A DNA stretch of 64,000 nucleotides, from the NCBI GenBank assembly GCA_036675505.1, contig JAKFEW010000021.1, positions 26,324 to 90,323 of the forward strand. The letters are read 5' to 3'. Below are positions 1-7,627 of this stretch, one piece after another (positions within the stretch are counted from its first letter, which is position 1; each line of letters starts with the position of its first letter). Position numbers and translations under genes: made by a program. The notes beneath the pieces are model-generated. The model did no database searches and was not told the origin of the DNA. It saw only the letters and a program-made list of their open reading frames with translations. This stretch comes from JAKFEW01 sp036675505 (lineage in GTDB: Bacteria; Cyanobacteriota; Sericytochromatia; S15B-MN24; JAQBPE01).

Positions 1-141
1 CTCTGGGTGCGCACCACAGCCAAGCGTGAAGGGAAGCACATCGACATGAAAGAAGCGCTCGTCTTCGCCATCTGCGACGGCCGCGTGACGGAAACGTGGC
101 AGCGTCCGGACGCCGAACAGTTCGACGCGTTCTTCGCCTAG
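1..141 (+). CDS. C-terminal fragment of a SnoaL/NTF2-like protein
   Basis: The reading frame is open from the window edge and gives 46 residues ending in a TAG. The tail has the look of the small NTF2-like (SnoaL, ketosteroid-isomerase fold) proteins, whose last strand reads like 'ICDGRVTETWQRPD' followed by 'FDAFFA'. Such proteins are small single-domain enzymes or ligand binders, and the substrate cannot be told from this piece. Its stop codon shares the bases CTAG with the stop of the convergent fumarase gene, so there is no intergenic space. The start lies outside the window. Confidence 0.55.
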   Translation, partial: LWVRTTAKREGKHIDMKEALVFAICDGRVTETWQRPDAEQFDAFFA

Positions 142-1676
142 AAGACTGGGGCGGCCAGGGCCTTCAGCTTCTCCTCGCTGGTCTGCTCGACCTGCGCGTG
201 GAGGCTGTTGCCGTGGCTGTCCATCGTCACGATCGCCTGGAAGCCCTTCACCCGCAGGTGCCACATGGCCTCGGGGATGCCGAACTCCATCAGGTCGACG
301 CCCTCCACCTGCTCGACGCAACGCGCGTAAAACTGCGCCGCGCCGCCGATGGCGTTGAGGTAGACGGCGCCGTGCTCCTGTAGGCCCTTGAGCGTCTTGG
401 GGCCCATGCCGCCCTTGCCGATGACGACGCGGATGCCGAACTTCTTGATCACGTCGGCCTGGTAAGGCTCCTCGCGGATGCTCGTGGTGGGCCCCGCAGC
501 CAGGATCTTCCATTCGCCGTCGCGCTGCACGGCGACCGGACCGCAGTGGTACAACACGCCGCCTTCGAGCGAGACCGGCGCGTCGTGGTCCATCAGGTAC
601 TTGTGGATCGCGTCGCGGCCGGTGTGCATCAGGCCGTCGATCGCAACGACGTCGCCCACTTTCAGGCTGCGGATGGTTGCCTCGCTGATCGGTGCTTCGA
701 GCCGGATGACTTCGGTGGCCTCCGCGCCCTGGCCGGTCGTGGACATGGGCTGGGCCTCACTCGGGGCCACGCGGTACTGCCACTCGAGGATCTCGCCCGA
801 GCCGGCGTCGAGCAACACGCCCAGCCGGCGGTAGGCCCAGCAGTTATAGGCGACCGAAACGAAGAAGCTGGCCGGCAGGCGATTCAGGACGCCGATCTTG
901 CAGCCGAGCAGCGTGACCTCCCCGCCGAAGCCCATCGTCCCGACGCCCAGCGTGTTGGCCTTCTCCATCACGTAGGCCTCGAGGGCGGCCAGGCGCGGGT
1001 CCGGGTTCACGTCGTCGACAGGGCGGAACAGCTGGTGCTTGGCCTCGGCATACCCGGACGTGCGGTCGCCGCCGATCGCCACGCCGATGAAGCCCGCCGA
1101 GCAGCCCTGGCCCTGGGCCTGGTGCACGGCGTGCAGGATGCATTTGCGCACGCCGTCGAGGTCGCGGCCGGCCTTGCCGAGGCCGGGGATCTCGGCGGGC
1201 AGCGAGTATTGAATGTTCTTGTTCTCGCAGCCCCCGCCCTTGAGGATCAGCTTGACTTCGATAATCTCTTGCGCCCACTGCTCGAAGTGGATCACCGGCG
1301 AACCGGGGCCCAGGTTGTCGCCGCTGTTCGCCCCGGTGAGCGAGTCCACCGAGTTGGTGCGCAGCTTGCCGGCCTTGGTCGCGCGCGCCACCGCGTTGCG
1401 GATGGCTTCCTTCACGTGCAGTTGGTTCGTGCCGACCGGCGTATGCACCTCGAAAGTCGGCATGCCGGTGTCCTGGCAGAGCGGCAAGGCGTCCGCAGCC
1501 GCGTAGTCGATGTTCTGGGCGATCGTGCCCAGCGCCAGGGCCGAGCGCGTGGTCGCATCTTCATTTTCACGCGCGGCGCGAATGGCGGTGCGCACGTCGG
1601 CGGGCAGGTTGGTGGCGGTCTCGACGACGAGCTGGTAGAGGCTCTCCTCGAGCTTGGCGCGGTCGATGGTGATCAT
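138..1676 (-). CDS. Class I (Fe-S) fumarate hydratase, fused alpha-beta form
   Basis: This 512-residue protein converts fumarate and malate in the TCA cycle and needs a labile 4Fe-4S cluster. Residues 1 to about 290 are the alpha (FumA/TtdA N-terminal) domain and the rest is the beta domain, ending with 'FGIPEAMWHLRV'. Likely cluster cysteines are Cys67 in 'CQDTG', Cys150 in 'KGGGCENKN' and Cys192 in 'GQGCSAGFIG'. The last two differ from the CPP-type motif of E. coli FumA but match the subtype I remember from Bacteroidetes and Deinococcus-type fumarases. It is the last gene of the minus-strand housekeeping cluster, 24 bases after rsfS. The start ATG gives a normal N-terminus. Confidence 0.93.
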   Translation of the reverse strand: MITIDRAKLEESLYQLVVETATNLPADVRTAIRAARENEDATTRSALALGTIAQNIDYAAADALPLCQDTGMPTFEVHTPVGTNQLHVKEAIRNAVARATKAGKLRTNSVDSLTGANSGDNLGPGSPVIHFEQWAQEIIEVKLILKGGGCENKNIQYSLPAEIPGLGKAGRDLDGVRKCILHAVHQAQGQGCSAGFIGVAIGGDRTSGYAEAKHQLFRPVDDVNPDPRLAALEAYVMEKANTLGVGTMGFGGEVTLLGCKIGVLNRLPASFFVSVAYNCWAYRRLGVLLDAGSGEILEWQYRVAPSEAQPMSTTGQGAEATEVIRLEAPISEATIRSLKVGDVVAIDGLMHTGRDAIHKYLMDHDAPVSLEGGVLYHCGPVAVQRDGEWKILAAGPTTSIREEPYQADVIKKFGIRVVIGKGGMGPKTLKGLQEHGAVYLNAIGGAAQFYARCVEQVEGVDLMEFGIPEAMWHLRVKGFQAIVTMDSHGNSLHAQVEQTSEEKLKALAAPVF

Positions 1677-1700
1677 CCGAATCCTTTGTCGCGGAGCGAT

Positions 1701-2111
1701 CTAAACGCCCTGGGTGGGGTGGGTGGGTGGGGCGGCTGGAAGGAGCGAAGCGACTGAAGGCTGCCAGGACTCGATTTTGGCCTGGCTCCAGAGCCTTTCC
1801 AGGTTGTAGTACTCGCGCTCCTTGTCGCGCATCACGTGCACGACCAGGGTGCCGAAGTCGAGGAGGATCCAGACGGCCTCGGCCCAGCCTTCGCTGCCCT
1901 GCAGCTTGTAGCCCGCATCGGTGAGCTCTTCTTCGATGTATTGGGCAATCGCCTTCACCTTGACGGTGGTCTGGCCGCTGCCCAGCAAGATGTAATCCGC
2001 CATGAGCGACACGCCCTGAAGGTCGAAGATCTTGATGTCGTCGGCCTTCTTGTCGTCCGCCTTGTTGGCTGCGAGCTCGACGAGCGCCCGGGAATCGACC
2101 TGTTCAACCAC
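1701..2111 (-). CDS. rsfS: Ribosome silencing factor RsfS
   Basis: The protein has 136 residues. RsfS binds ribosomal protein L14 on the large subunit and blocks subunit joining when nutrients run low. The family signature is clear: 'DIKIFDLQGVSLMADYILL', then 'GSEGWAEAVWILLDFG' and 'VHVMRDKEREYYNLERLW'. The last 15 or so residues (Ala/Pro-rich, ending in 'PTHPTQGV') go beyond the usual C-terminus, and this tail is encoded by a G-quadruplex-like stretch. The start overlaps the end of yqeK by 8 bases, so the two are translationally coupled, as in the nadD-yqeK-rsfS order of many bacteria. Confidence 0.93.
   Translation of the reverse strand: MVEQVDSRALVELAANKADDKKADDIKIFDLQGVSLMADYILLGSGQTTVKVKAIAQYIEEELTDAGYKLQGSEGWAEAVWILLDFGTLVVHVMRDKEREYYNLERLWSQAKIESWQPSVASLLPAAPPTHPTQGV
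1712..1732 (+). other. G-quadruplex motif in the rsfS 3' end
   Basis: Five G-runs of 3, 4, 3, 3 and 4 bases are separated by single T bases on the plus strand. Single-base loops are the arrangement known to fold most stably as a parallel quadruplex. The G-rich strand is the template strand for rsfS, so it could stall polymerase just before the fumarase gene. The mRNA itself would be C-rich. Confidence 0.6.
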
Positions 2112-2781
2112 GTGATGGAGCCTCCAAGTTCGAGACGCCCGCAGCCTTTGCTGCCAGACGCTCGCAGTAAATCAACCAGTTCCGACCGCGCGCCGCATCC
2201 GGGTGGATCGGCTGGCCGGTGCGGAGCAAGAATTCGAATGTATGATCGTAGGCCCGCCGGCAGGCGCGGTCGAGGTCCGTCGCCGCCGCCTCGCGGATGT
2301 CGAGCAGGTAGGCCGCGTCGCCGCGGTTGGGCTCGATCGCGTCCGCGACGAAGAGGATTTTCTCCTCGAGCGTCATGCGCTCGCGGCCCAGCGTGTGGTG
2401 GGCGATCGCCGACAGCAGGCCGTCGTCGGTCAGGCCGAACGTCTCGCGCGCCAGCCCGGCCCCGACCGGCCCGTGCAGGCAGGGCATCGGCGCCATCTCC
2501 ACCATGTAATCCACCGGCAGCCCCGCCGCATGGGCAGCCTCGAGCAGGCGAGCGCTGGACCATTCCCGCGCGGCGTCGTGCAGCAGGCCGGCCAGCTCCA
2601 GGCGTTCCGGGTCGCCGCCGAAGCGCACCGCCAACGCGCGGGCGGTGGCGCCCACGCCCAGCGAATGCTGGTACCGGAGCGGCGTCAGGTGGACTGCCAG
2701 CCACGCGTGGACCTGCGGGCGCAGCACCGCCAATTCGGGCGCGCCGGCGTTCGCATGGGGCTGGAAGCTGCGCTCGGTCAC
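2104..2781 (-). CDS. yqeK: YqeK-type HD-domain phosphohydrolase (Ap4A hydrolase)
   Basis: The 225-residue protein is an HD-superfamily metal-dependent phosphohydrolase. YqeK proteins hydrolyse diadenosine tetraphosphate symmetrically to ADP. Metal ligands are visible as His39 in 'YQHSLGV', the HD pair at residues 68-69 in 'GLLHDAAREWS', and 'PCLHGPVGA' and 'AIAHHTLG' further on. The C-terminal 'YDHTFEFLL' segment is also typical. It lies between the helicase gene and rsfS on the minus strand and overlaps rsfS by 8 bases. The family call rests on motifs and on the nadD-yqeK-rsfS neighbourhood. Confidence 0.88.
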   Translation of the reverse strand: MTERSFQPHANAGAPELAVLRPQVHAWLAVHLTPLRYQHSLGVGATARALAVRFGGDPERLELAGLLHDAAREWSSARLLEAAHAAGLPVDYMVEMAPMPCLHGPVGAGLARETFGLTDDGLLSAIAHHTLGRERMTLEEKILFVADAIEPNRGDAAYLLDIREAAATDLDRACRRAYDHTFEFLLRTGQPIHPDAARGRNWLIYCERLAAKAAGVSNLEAPSRG

Positions 2782-2812
2782 GCCTTCAGTGTACCGCGAA
2801 CGCGGCGCCCTG

Positions 2813-3988
2813 TCATCGCCGGGCCGGTCGCCCGCGTACAGCGGGGCGGCCTTTCCTGAGCGTGCCGACGATCAGGTAGGCGTCGGACTCGCGCTCGCGC
2901 CGGCCCACACGGCCCACCAGCTGCTCGATCTCGGCCTCGCCGAAGCCATCCGCGTCCGTGATGATGATGAGGTCGGCGTCCGGCACGTCGGTCCCCGCGC
3001 CGACCAGGTTCGTGCTGACCAGGAACGCGGGCAGCGTCTCGCGGAACTTCCCCATCATCGCGACGCGCGTGCGGTCGGGACGGTAGTCCTTGAAGCGGCG
3101 CAGGCGCTGCGCCTGCTCCTGTGTGTCGACCATCTCGCCATGGAGCTGGAAGACCGGCGTCGCGAAGCGGTTCTCGAGGAAGCGGGCGATGCGTGGCACC
3201 TGGTCGCGCGTTCGCGAAATGATGAATATCCGGCCCTGGCGAGCGAGATGGTCCCGGATCGGGGCTTCCGCCAGCAGCACCTGCTTGATCGGGTCGTCGC
3301 CGAACCGCGCCCGCAGCTCCTTGGTCGCCGTCGCAGGGGTCTCGAAGGGCATTTCCTGCAGGTGGGCCACGTGCGCGTAGGCTTCCTTGAACTTGAGGAA
3401 CTCGTCCACGGCCTGCGGCGTGGCGGTGGCGAAGAGCGTCGGCGAGTGGATGCCGCGCAGCGGCTTGAGGTGCTCCTGCGGATCGAGCGCGTTCACGTCG
3501 TCGACGATCAAGAAGCCCGCTTCGCGCAGGATCGCGCGGTGCTTCTCGTCCTTGAGCAACAAGCCGCTCGCGATCAGGATCGGCACCAGCCGCTGGCTGA
3601 AGCGCCCGAGCAGGGTCTCGCGATCGCGCGGCGCGACGCCGCCGTGCAGCTCGTCGACGTGCAAAGGCGTGCCGGCCAGGCGCTGGCGGAAGTAGGTCAT
3701 GTGCTGGCGCACCAGGTCGCGGGTCGGCACGAGCACGATCACCGGGGCCTGGCGGGCCAGGAACTCGGACACGGCCAGGCGAAACTCCACGGCCGTCTTG
3801 CCCGCGCCGGTCGGCGCATGCAGCAGCGCCGATCGGTTGCCGCCGCGGAACCAACCCTCGAGGCTTGCAAGCGCCGCCTCCTGGCCGCCAGTCAGGCGGT
3901 AGTTCTCGCCGGGCTTCACGAGGCCTTCTTGCTCGGCGACGCGCTGCTCGTTGGTGGCGATCCGGCGCCACAGCAAGTCCTGGTTCAA
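2813..3988 (-). CDS. Superfamily 2 DNA/RNA helicase-like ATPase with atypical motif II
   Basis: The protein has 391 residues with two RecA-like lobes. Walker A is 'APTGAGKT' at residues 58-65, motif III is 'TATP' at 188-191, and motif VI is 'QLVGRVGRRE' near residue 356. Motif II, normally DExH or DEAD, reads 'VDDVN' at 162-166, so the usual glutamate is an aspartate. The C-terminal lobe carries 'LVSTNLVGAGTDVPDADL', like RecG- or Mfd-type translocases, but no accessory DNA-binding domain is present. Its start overlaps the nadD stop by 4 bases, so it belongs to the cluster. Substrate and role are unknown to me, and a helicase is not a standard member of this operon. Confidence 0.7.
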   Translation of the reverse strand: MNQDLLWRRIATNEQRVAEQEGLVKPGENYRLTGGQEAALASLEGWFRGGNRSALLHAPTGAGKTAVEFRLAVSEFLARQAPVIVLVPTRDLVRQHMTYFRQRLAGTPLHVDELHGGVAPRDRETLLGRFSQRLVPILIASGLLLKDEKHRAILREAGFLIVDDVNALDPQEHLKPLRGIHSPTLFATATPQAVDEFLKFKEAYAHVAHLQEMPFETPATATKELRARFGDDPIKQVLLAEAPIRDHLARQGRIFIISRTRDQVPRIARFLENRFATPVFQLHGEMVDTQEQAQRLRRFKDYRPDRTRVAMMGKFRETLPAFLVSTNLVGAGTDVPDADLIIITDADGFGEAEIEQLVGRVGRRERESDAYLIVGTLRKGRPAVRGRPARR

Positions 3989-4629
3989 GGCGCCGCCTCC
4001 AGACGATGACGGTAAAGGCCGTAGCGCGCCACGAAGGTCGCCACGAGCGGCGGCAACAGATCGGACGTGCCCTCGCCCCGCGCCAGCGCCGCCCGCAGAT
4101 CCGTGGATGAGACGTCGACGGGCTTCATGTCGATGAAGGCGACCGCCTCACGCGGCGCCCACGGCACGATCTCGGCCAACCGCGCTCGCAGCCAGGCCTC
4201 GTCCCTGCCGTCGCGCGGGAGCACCAGGAACCGCATCTGCGCGAAGAGCGTCCGGACGTCCTTCCAGGTATCGATCAGGCCCATCGCGTCGGTGCCGATC
4301 ACCCAGGCGAACTCGGCGTCGTCACCCAGCGCCCGGCGCGCCGCCGCGAGCGTATCGACGGCGTAAGTGCGGCCCTGGTCGGCCCGGTCGGTCTCCCAGC
4401 GCACGACGCGCATGCCGGGCTCGTTCAGCGTGGCGAGCACCGCCATACACCAGCGCTCTTCGGCGTGGGCGTGTGTTTCGCCGCGATGCGGCGGGGTCCC
4501 GCCCGGGATCACCACGACCTCGTCCACCTGGCCCGAAGCCAGCGCGGCGCGGGCCACCGCGAGGTGGCCGACGTGAAAGGGATCGAAGGTTCCGCCGAAG
4601 AGGGCGTAACGCCGGCGTGTGGTGGTCAT
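3985..4629 (-). CDS. nadD: Nicotinate-nucleotide adenylyltransferase NadD
   Basis: This 214-residue enzyme joins nicotinate mononucleotide and ATP to give deamido-NAD in NAD synthesis. The nucleotidyltransferase signature 'GGTFDPFHVGH' is at residues 12-22, with the HxGH-type catalytic motif at 19-22. The C-terminal 'VDVSSTDLRAALARGE' matches the ISSTxIR motif of the family, with V-S-S-T-D-L-R in that place. Length is normal. It is followed with a 4-base overlap by the helicase gene and then yqeK and rsfS, the usual neighbours, and is preceded by a large lipoprotein gene that does not usually occur here. Confidence 0.94.
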   Translation of the reverse strand: MTTTRRRYALFGGTFDPFHVGHLAVARAALASGQVDEVVVIPGGTPPHRGETHAHAEERWCMAVLATLNEPGMRVVRWETDRADQGRTYAVDTLAAARRALGDDAEFAWVIGTDAMGLIDTWKDVRTLFAQMRFLVLPRDGRDEAWLRARLAEIVPWAPREAVAFIDMKPVDVSSTDLRAALARGEGTSDLLPPLVATFVARYGLYRHRLEAAP

Positions 4630-4646
4630 GAAGCGACCATATTACG

Positions 4647-7568
4647 CTAGAAGCTCCCCTTCGGCAGCATCTTGATCTGGTTGAGCGCGCTGTCGGCGAT
4701 GATCAACCGGCCCTCGCGGTCGACGACCATGTTGAGCGGATACATCAAGATGTTGTCGCTCGCCGGGTCGTTGAGGACCCGCGTGCCGTCGCCCGCGATC
4801 GTGCGGATCGTGCCGTCCGGGCTCACCCGCCGGACGCGCGTGCTCACCTGGGGCAGCGATTGGATGATCTCGGCCGGCAAGACCGTGCCCCCCAGGCTCG
4901 CCTCGCCGAACGTCGCGAGCTTGGCCGTGCCGAGCTCGGCGATATACAAGTTGCCGGCCGGATCCAGGCACATCGCCGAGGCGCCGAGCAACATGGCGTC
5001 GACCGCCGGCTTGCCTTCTTCGGCCGCGGGGTCCGGCGAGGTGGCCGCGCCGAAGTACGAGCCGAAGAACTTCTCGGGCGTGAGGCCGACGATCGTCTCG
5101 ACCCGGCTCGCCGGCTCGCCCTGCGCGATGCGCAGCACGCGGCTGTTGCCGGTTGCCAAAACCAGGAGGTCGCCCCTGGCGTCGAAGAGCACCATGAGCG
5201 GCGTATGCATCTCGCACTCGCTGGCGGGCTTGTCGGTCGCCGGATCGCCGGGCTTGTCGTACTTGCCGATCACCACCTCGGCCGTGCCGTCCTCGCGCAG
5301 GCGGAAGACCTGGTGGGCCTTGGCGTCCGTCCAATACAGCAGGCCTTTCGGGCTCACGGTGCAGAAGAAAGGCTCGAACATGGGCGCGAGGCCGACCGGG
5401 TATGGGCCGGGGCTCTTGTTCAGCGCCTTGCCGCCGTCGCGCACGACCGTGGTGACGGTGCCCGCCGGGTCGATTTTGCGGATCGCGCGGTTGAGCGCGT
5501 CGATCACCCAGAGCGAGCCATCCGGCGCGAAGGCGATGCCGGCCGGGTTCGCGAAGCGGGCGCTCGTCGCGGGCCCGCCGTCGCCGTCGTAGCCGGCGCC
5601 CGCACCCGCCACGAGCGCGATGTTGCGACCGTCCAGCCGCTTGATCGTGCTGCCGCCGGACTCCGAAAACAGCAGCTTGCCTTCGCGGTCGATCGCGAGG
5701 CCGCTCGGGCCGTTCACGGAGAGCCCGAGGGCGTCGCCTTCGATCAGGCCGGTGGTGCCGGCGATCGCCATGATCGTGCCGTCTGTCGTGATCTTGCGCA
5801 CCAGGCCGTCGGCATCCGCGATGTGGAGCTCGCCGGCGGGCGATCGCCACAGCCCCGCCGGCTGGCCGACCCGGGCCTTCGTCGCCGGCCCGCCGTCGCC
5901 TTCCAGGCCCTGCTCGCCTGTGCCGGCCACGGTGGTGAGGCTGCCGTCCGCCGCCACCCGCACCACCTTGTGCTCGCGGGCGGCGCTGACGATCACGGCG
6001 CCGTCGGCCTCGACCCAGAGGCGGCTCAACGAGTTGAGGCCCGGCACCGCGGCGAGCTTCTCCCAGGCGGCGCCGGGTCGGCGCCGATAGACCGCCCCGT
6101 TGCCCTTGTACTGGGCCGCGTAAAGCGTGCCGTCCGCGCCGAGGCCCACGCCGGGCCAGGCCGGCCGGCTGTCCCCGATGTCCACGACCGGCGAGATGTC
6201 CGTGAGGACGCCGTCCTTGATCGCAAGGAGGCGGCCGTCGTGGCCGCCCGTGTTCGGCACCTCGCCGACGTAGATGGTGCCGTCCGGCGCGACCGCGATC
6301 GCGCCCGGATACTTGAGCCCGCCCGCGGCTCCGCCGACGAGGTCGAGCACGGACGACATGGTGCCGTCCGGTGCGATCTTGCGGATCTGGTTGGTGAGCG
6401 TCTGCGTCACGTAGAGGAAGCCGTCGGGGCCGATCGCCATCCCGCTCACGGCCTCGAGGGTCTGCCCCTGGATGCCGCCCGACCCATCGCGCGCGCCCGT
6501 GCCCGCGAAGACGGAGATGAGGCCGTCCGGCCCGATTTTCCGGATACGGAAGGCGGCGACCTCGGCGACGAACAGGTTGCCCAGGCGATCGCCCACCACG
6601 CCCGTCGGCAGCGCCAACGCCACCCGGGTGGCCGGCAGCCCGGTGCCCAGGTCCGCCTGGCCAGCGAGCAGGATCGCCTTGATGGTTTCGAGGCGCTGGC
6701 CGACGGTCTTGTCTTTGCCACGCAGCTCCTCGGCCACGGCGACGAGGTCCGCCGGCTTGTAGCTCGGCTTCCTGTCGCCGAGCAGGCCGCGCGCCGCCTC
6801 GATCTCGCGGTCAAGCGCCTCGGCCTCGCTGGCGGGCAAGCGATCGAAGACCTTCTGCTCGCCTTTGACGAACTGGTCGAGCACGTAGCGGGTGCCGATC
6901 GACGACGCGGTGTCGAGGTCGAGCTCGCCCGACCGGCGCTCCCTGGGCAGCGTGGCGAAGAGCTGGCCGCCGGCGCCTGTGGCTGAGAGGCTGGGATGGA
7001 GGCGGATGCGCAGGACGAGGTTCTCATCCGGCAGCGCGGCCTCCAGCTTGAACCCGCCGTCCTTGTCGGTGACTCCACCGAGCGGCTTGCCGTCCTTGCC
7101 CACCAGCACGCGGCCGGCCGCGTCCAACAGCTCGATCTCGGCGTCGGCCAGCAGCGATTCCTGGCGCCCGCCCGTCTGCAAGACGGCGTAGCTCGCCCCA
7201 TTCTGCCCAACCACGCCGGCCCCGTTCTGGCCGATGATGCCCGCGCTGTTGTTGCCGATCAGGCTGCCGCCCTTGTCGCTGATGAGCGTGCCGCCGTTGT
7301 TGCTGATGATGCCGCCGCCATGGTCGGAGATCAGCTTGGCCTTGCCCACCAGCGCCGCGACGGCGAACTTGGTCTTGGCGGTCAGGTCGGTCGGATCGAC
7401 GACGCGCCGGGCCTCGGCCAGCGGCAGCCGACCGTCCTTGGCTTCCACCTTGATGGCAGCGCTCGCCTTGGGCTTGGGCTTGCCGCCCTTGAGCGCCGTC
7501 TTGCCGGTCGGTAGCTGACAGCCGAGTGTCAGGGAGACCGCCAGGCAGAACAGAAGCCGGTGTCGCAT
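4647..7568 (-). CDS. Large NHL-repeat lipoprotein with an octapeptide-repeat N-terminus
   Basis: The protein has 973 residues. A lipoprotein signal ends in 'LTLGC' with Cys17 as the lipidation site. A charged linker follows, then six tandem octapeptides at about residues 79-126. Next is a carboxypeptidase-regulatory-like beta domain at about 135-190 and a helical stretch at about 215-300. From about residue 305 to the end come many NHL repeats with the usual 'GLAIDREGKLLFSE' and 'PAGIAFAPDGSLWVID' pattern, enough for one or two beta-propellers. NHL propellers bind proteins or carbohydrate. No catalytic site is evident. It is inserted in the proB-nadD interval of a housekeeping cluster. A second NHL lipoprotein lies at 21.4-23.7 kb. 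Confidence 0.8.
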   Translation of the reverse strand: MRHRLLFCLAVSLTLGCQLPTGKTALKGGKPKPKASAAIKVEAKDGRLPLAEARRVVDPTDLTAKTKFAVAALVGKAKLISDHGGGIISNNGGTLISDKGGSLIGNNSAGIIGQNGAGVVGQNGASYAVLQTGGRQESLLADAEIELLDAAGRVLVGKDGKPLGGVTDKDGGFKLEAALPDENLVLRIRLHPSLSATGAGGQLFATLPRERRSGELDLDTASSIGTRYVLDQFVKGEQKVFDRLPASEAEALDREIEAARGLLGDRKPSYKPADLVAVAEELRGKDKTVGQRLETIKAILLAGQADLGTGLPATRVALALPTGVVGDRLGNLFVAEVAAFRIRKIGPDGLISVFAGTGARDGSGGIQGQTLEAVSGMAIGPDGFLYVTQTLTNQIRKIAPDGTMSSVLDLVGGAAGGLKYPGAIAVAPDGTIYVGEVPNTGGHDGRLLAIKDGVLTDISPVVDIGDSRPAWPGVGLGADGTLYAAQYKGNGAVYRRRPGAAWEKLAAVPGLNSLSRLWVEADGAVIVSAAREHKVVRVAADGSLTTVAGTGEQGLEGDGGPATKARVGQPAGLWRSPAGELHIADADGLVRKITTDGTIMAIAGTTGLIEGDALGLSVNGPSGLAIDREGKLLFSESGGSTIKRLDGRNIALVAGAGAGYDGDGGPATSARFANPAGIAFAPDGSLWVIDALNRAIRKIDPAGTVTTVVRDGGKALNKSPGPYPVGLAPMFEPFFCTVSPKGLLYWTDAKAHQVFRLREDGTAEVVIGKYDKPGDPATDKPASECEMHTPLMVLFDARGDLLVLATGNSRVLRIAQGEPASRVETIVGLTPEKFFGSYFGAATSPDPAAEEGKPAVDAMLLGASAMCLDPAGNLYIAELGTAKLATFGEASLGGTVLPAEIIQSLPQVSTRVRRVSPDGTIRTIAGDGTRVLNDPASDNILMYPLNMVVDREGRLIIADSALNQIKMLPKGSF
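7191..7334 (-). repeat. Octapeptide-coding tandem repeat (six units)
   Basis: Within the NHL lipoprotein, residues 79-126 consist of six back-to-back eight-residue units of the form hydrophobic-I-(S/G)-(D/N/Q)-x-(G/S)-(G/A)-x. Examples are 'LISDHGGG', 'IISNNGGT', 'LISDKGGS', 'LIGNNSAG', 'IIGQNGAG' and 'VVGQNGAS'. The regular Ile/Asn/Gly spacing is what a short beta-solenoid would show. The units have diverged at codon level, so this is a protein repeat and not a fresh DNA expansion. Confidence 0.75.
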
Positions 7569-7627
7569 GGGATTCTTGTACCCTCGCTAGCCGCGGCTGC
7601 CCCGCCCATCCCGGGCTCCGGCAGGGG

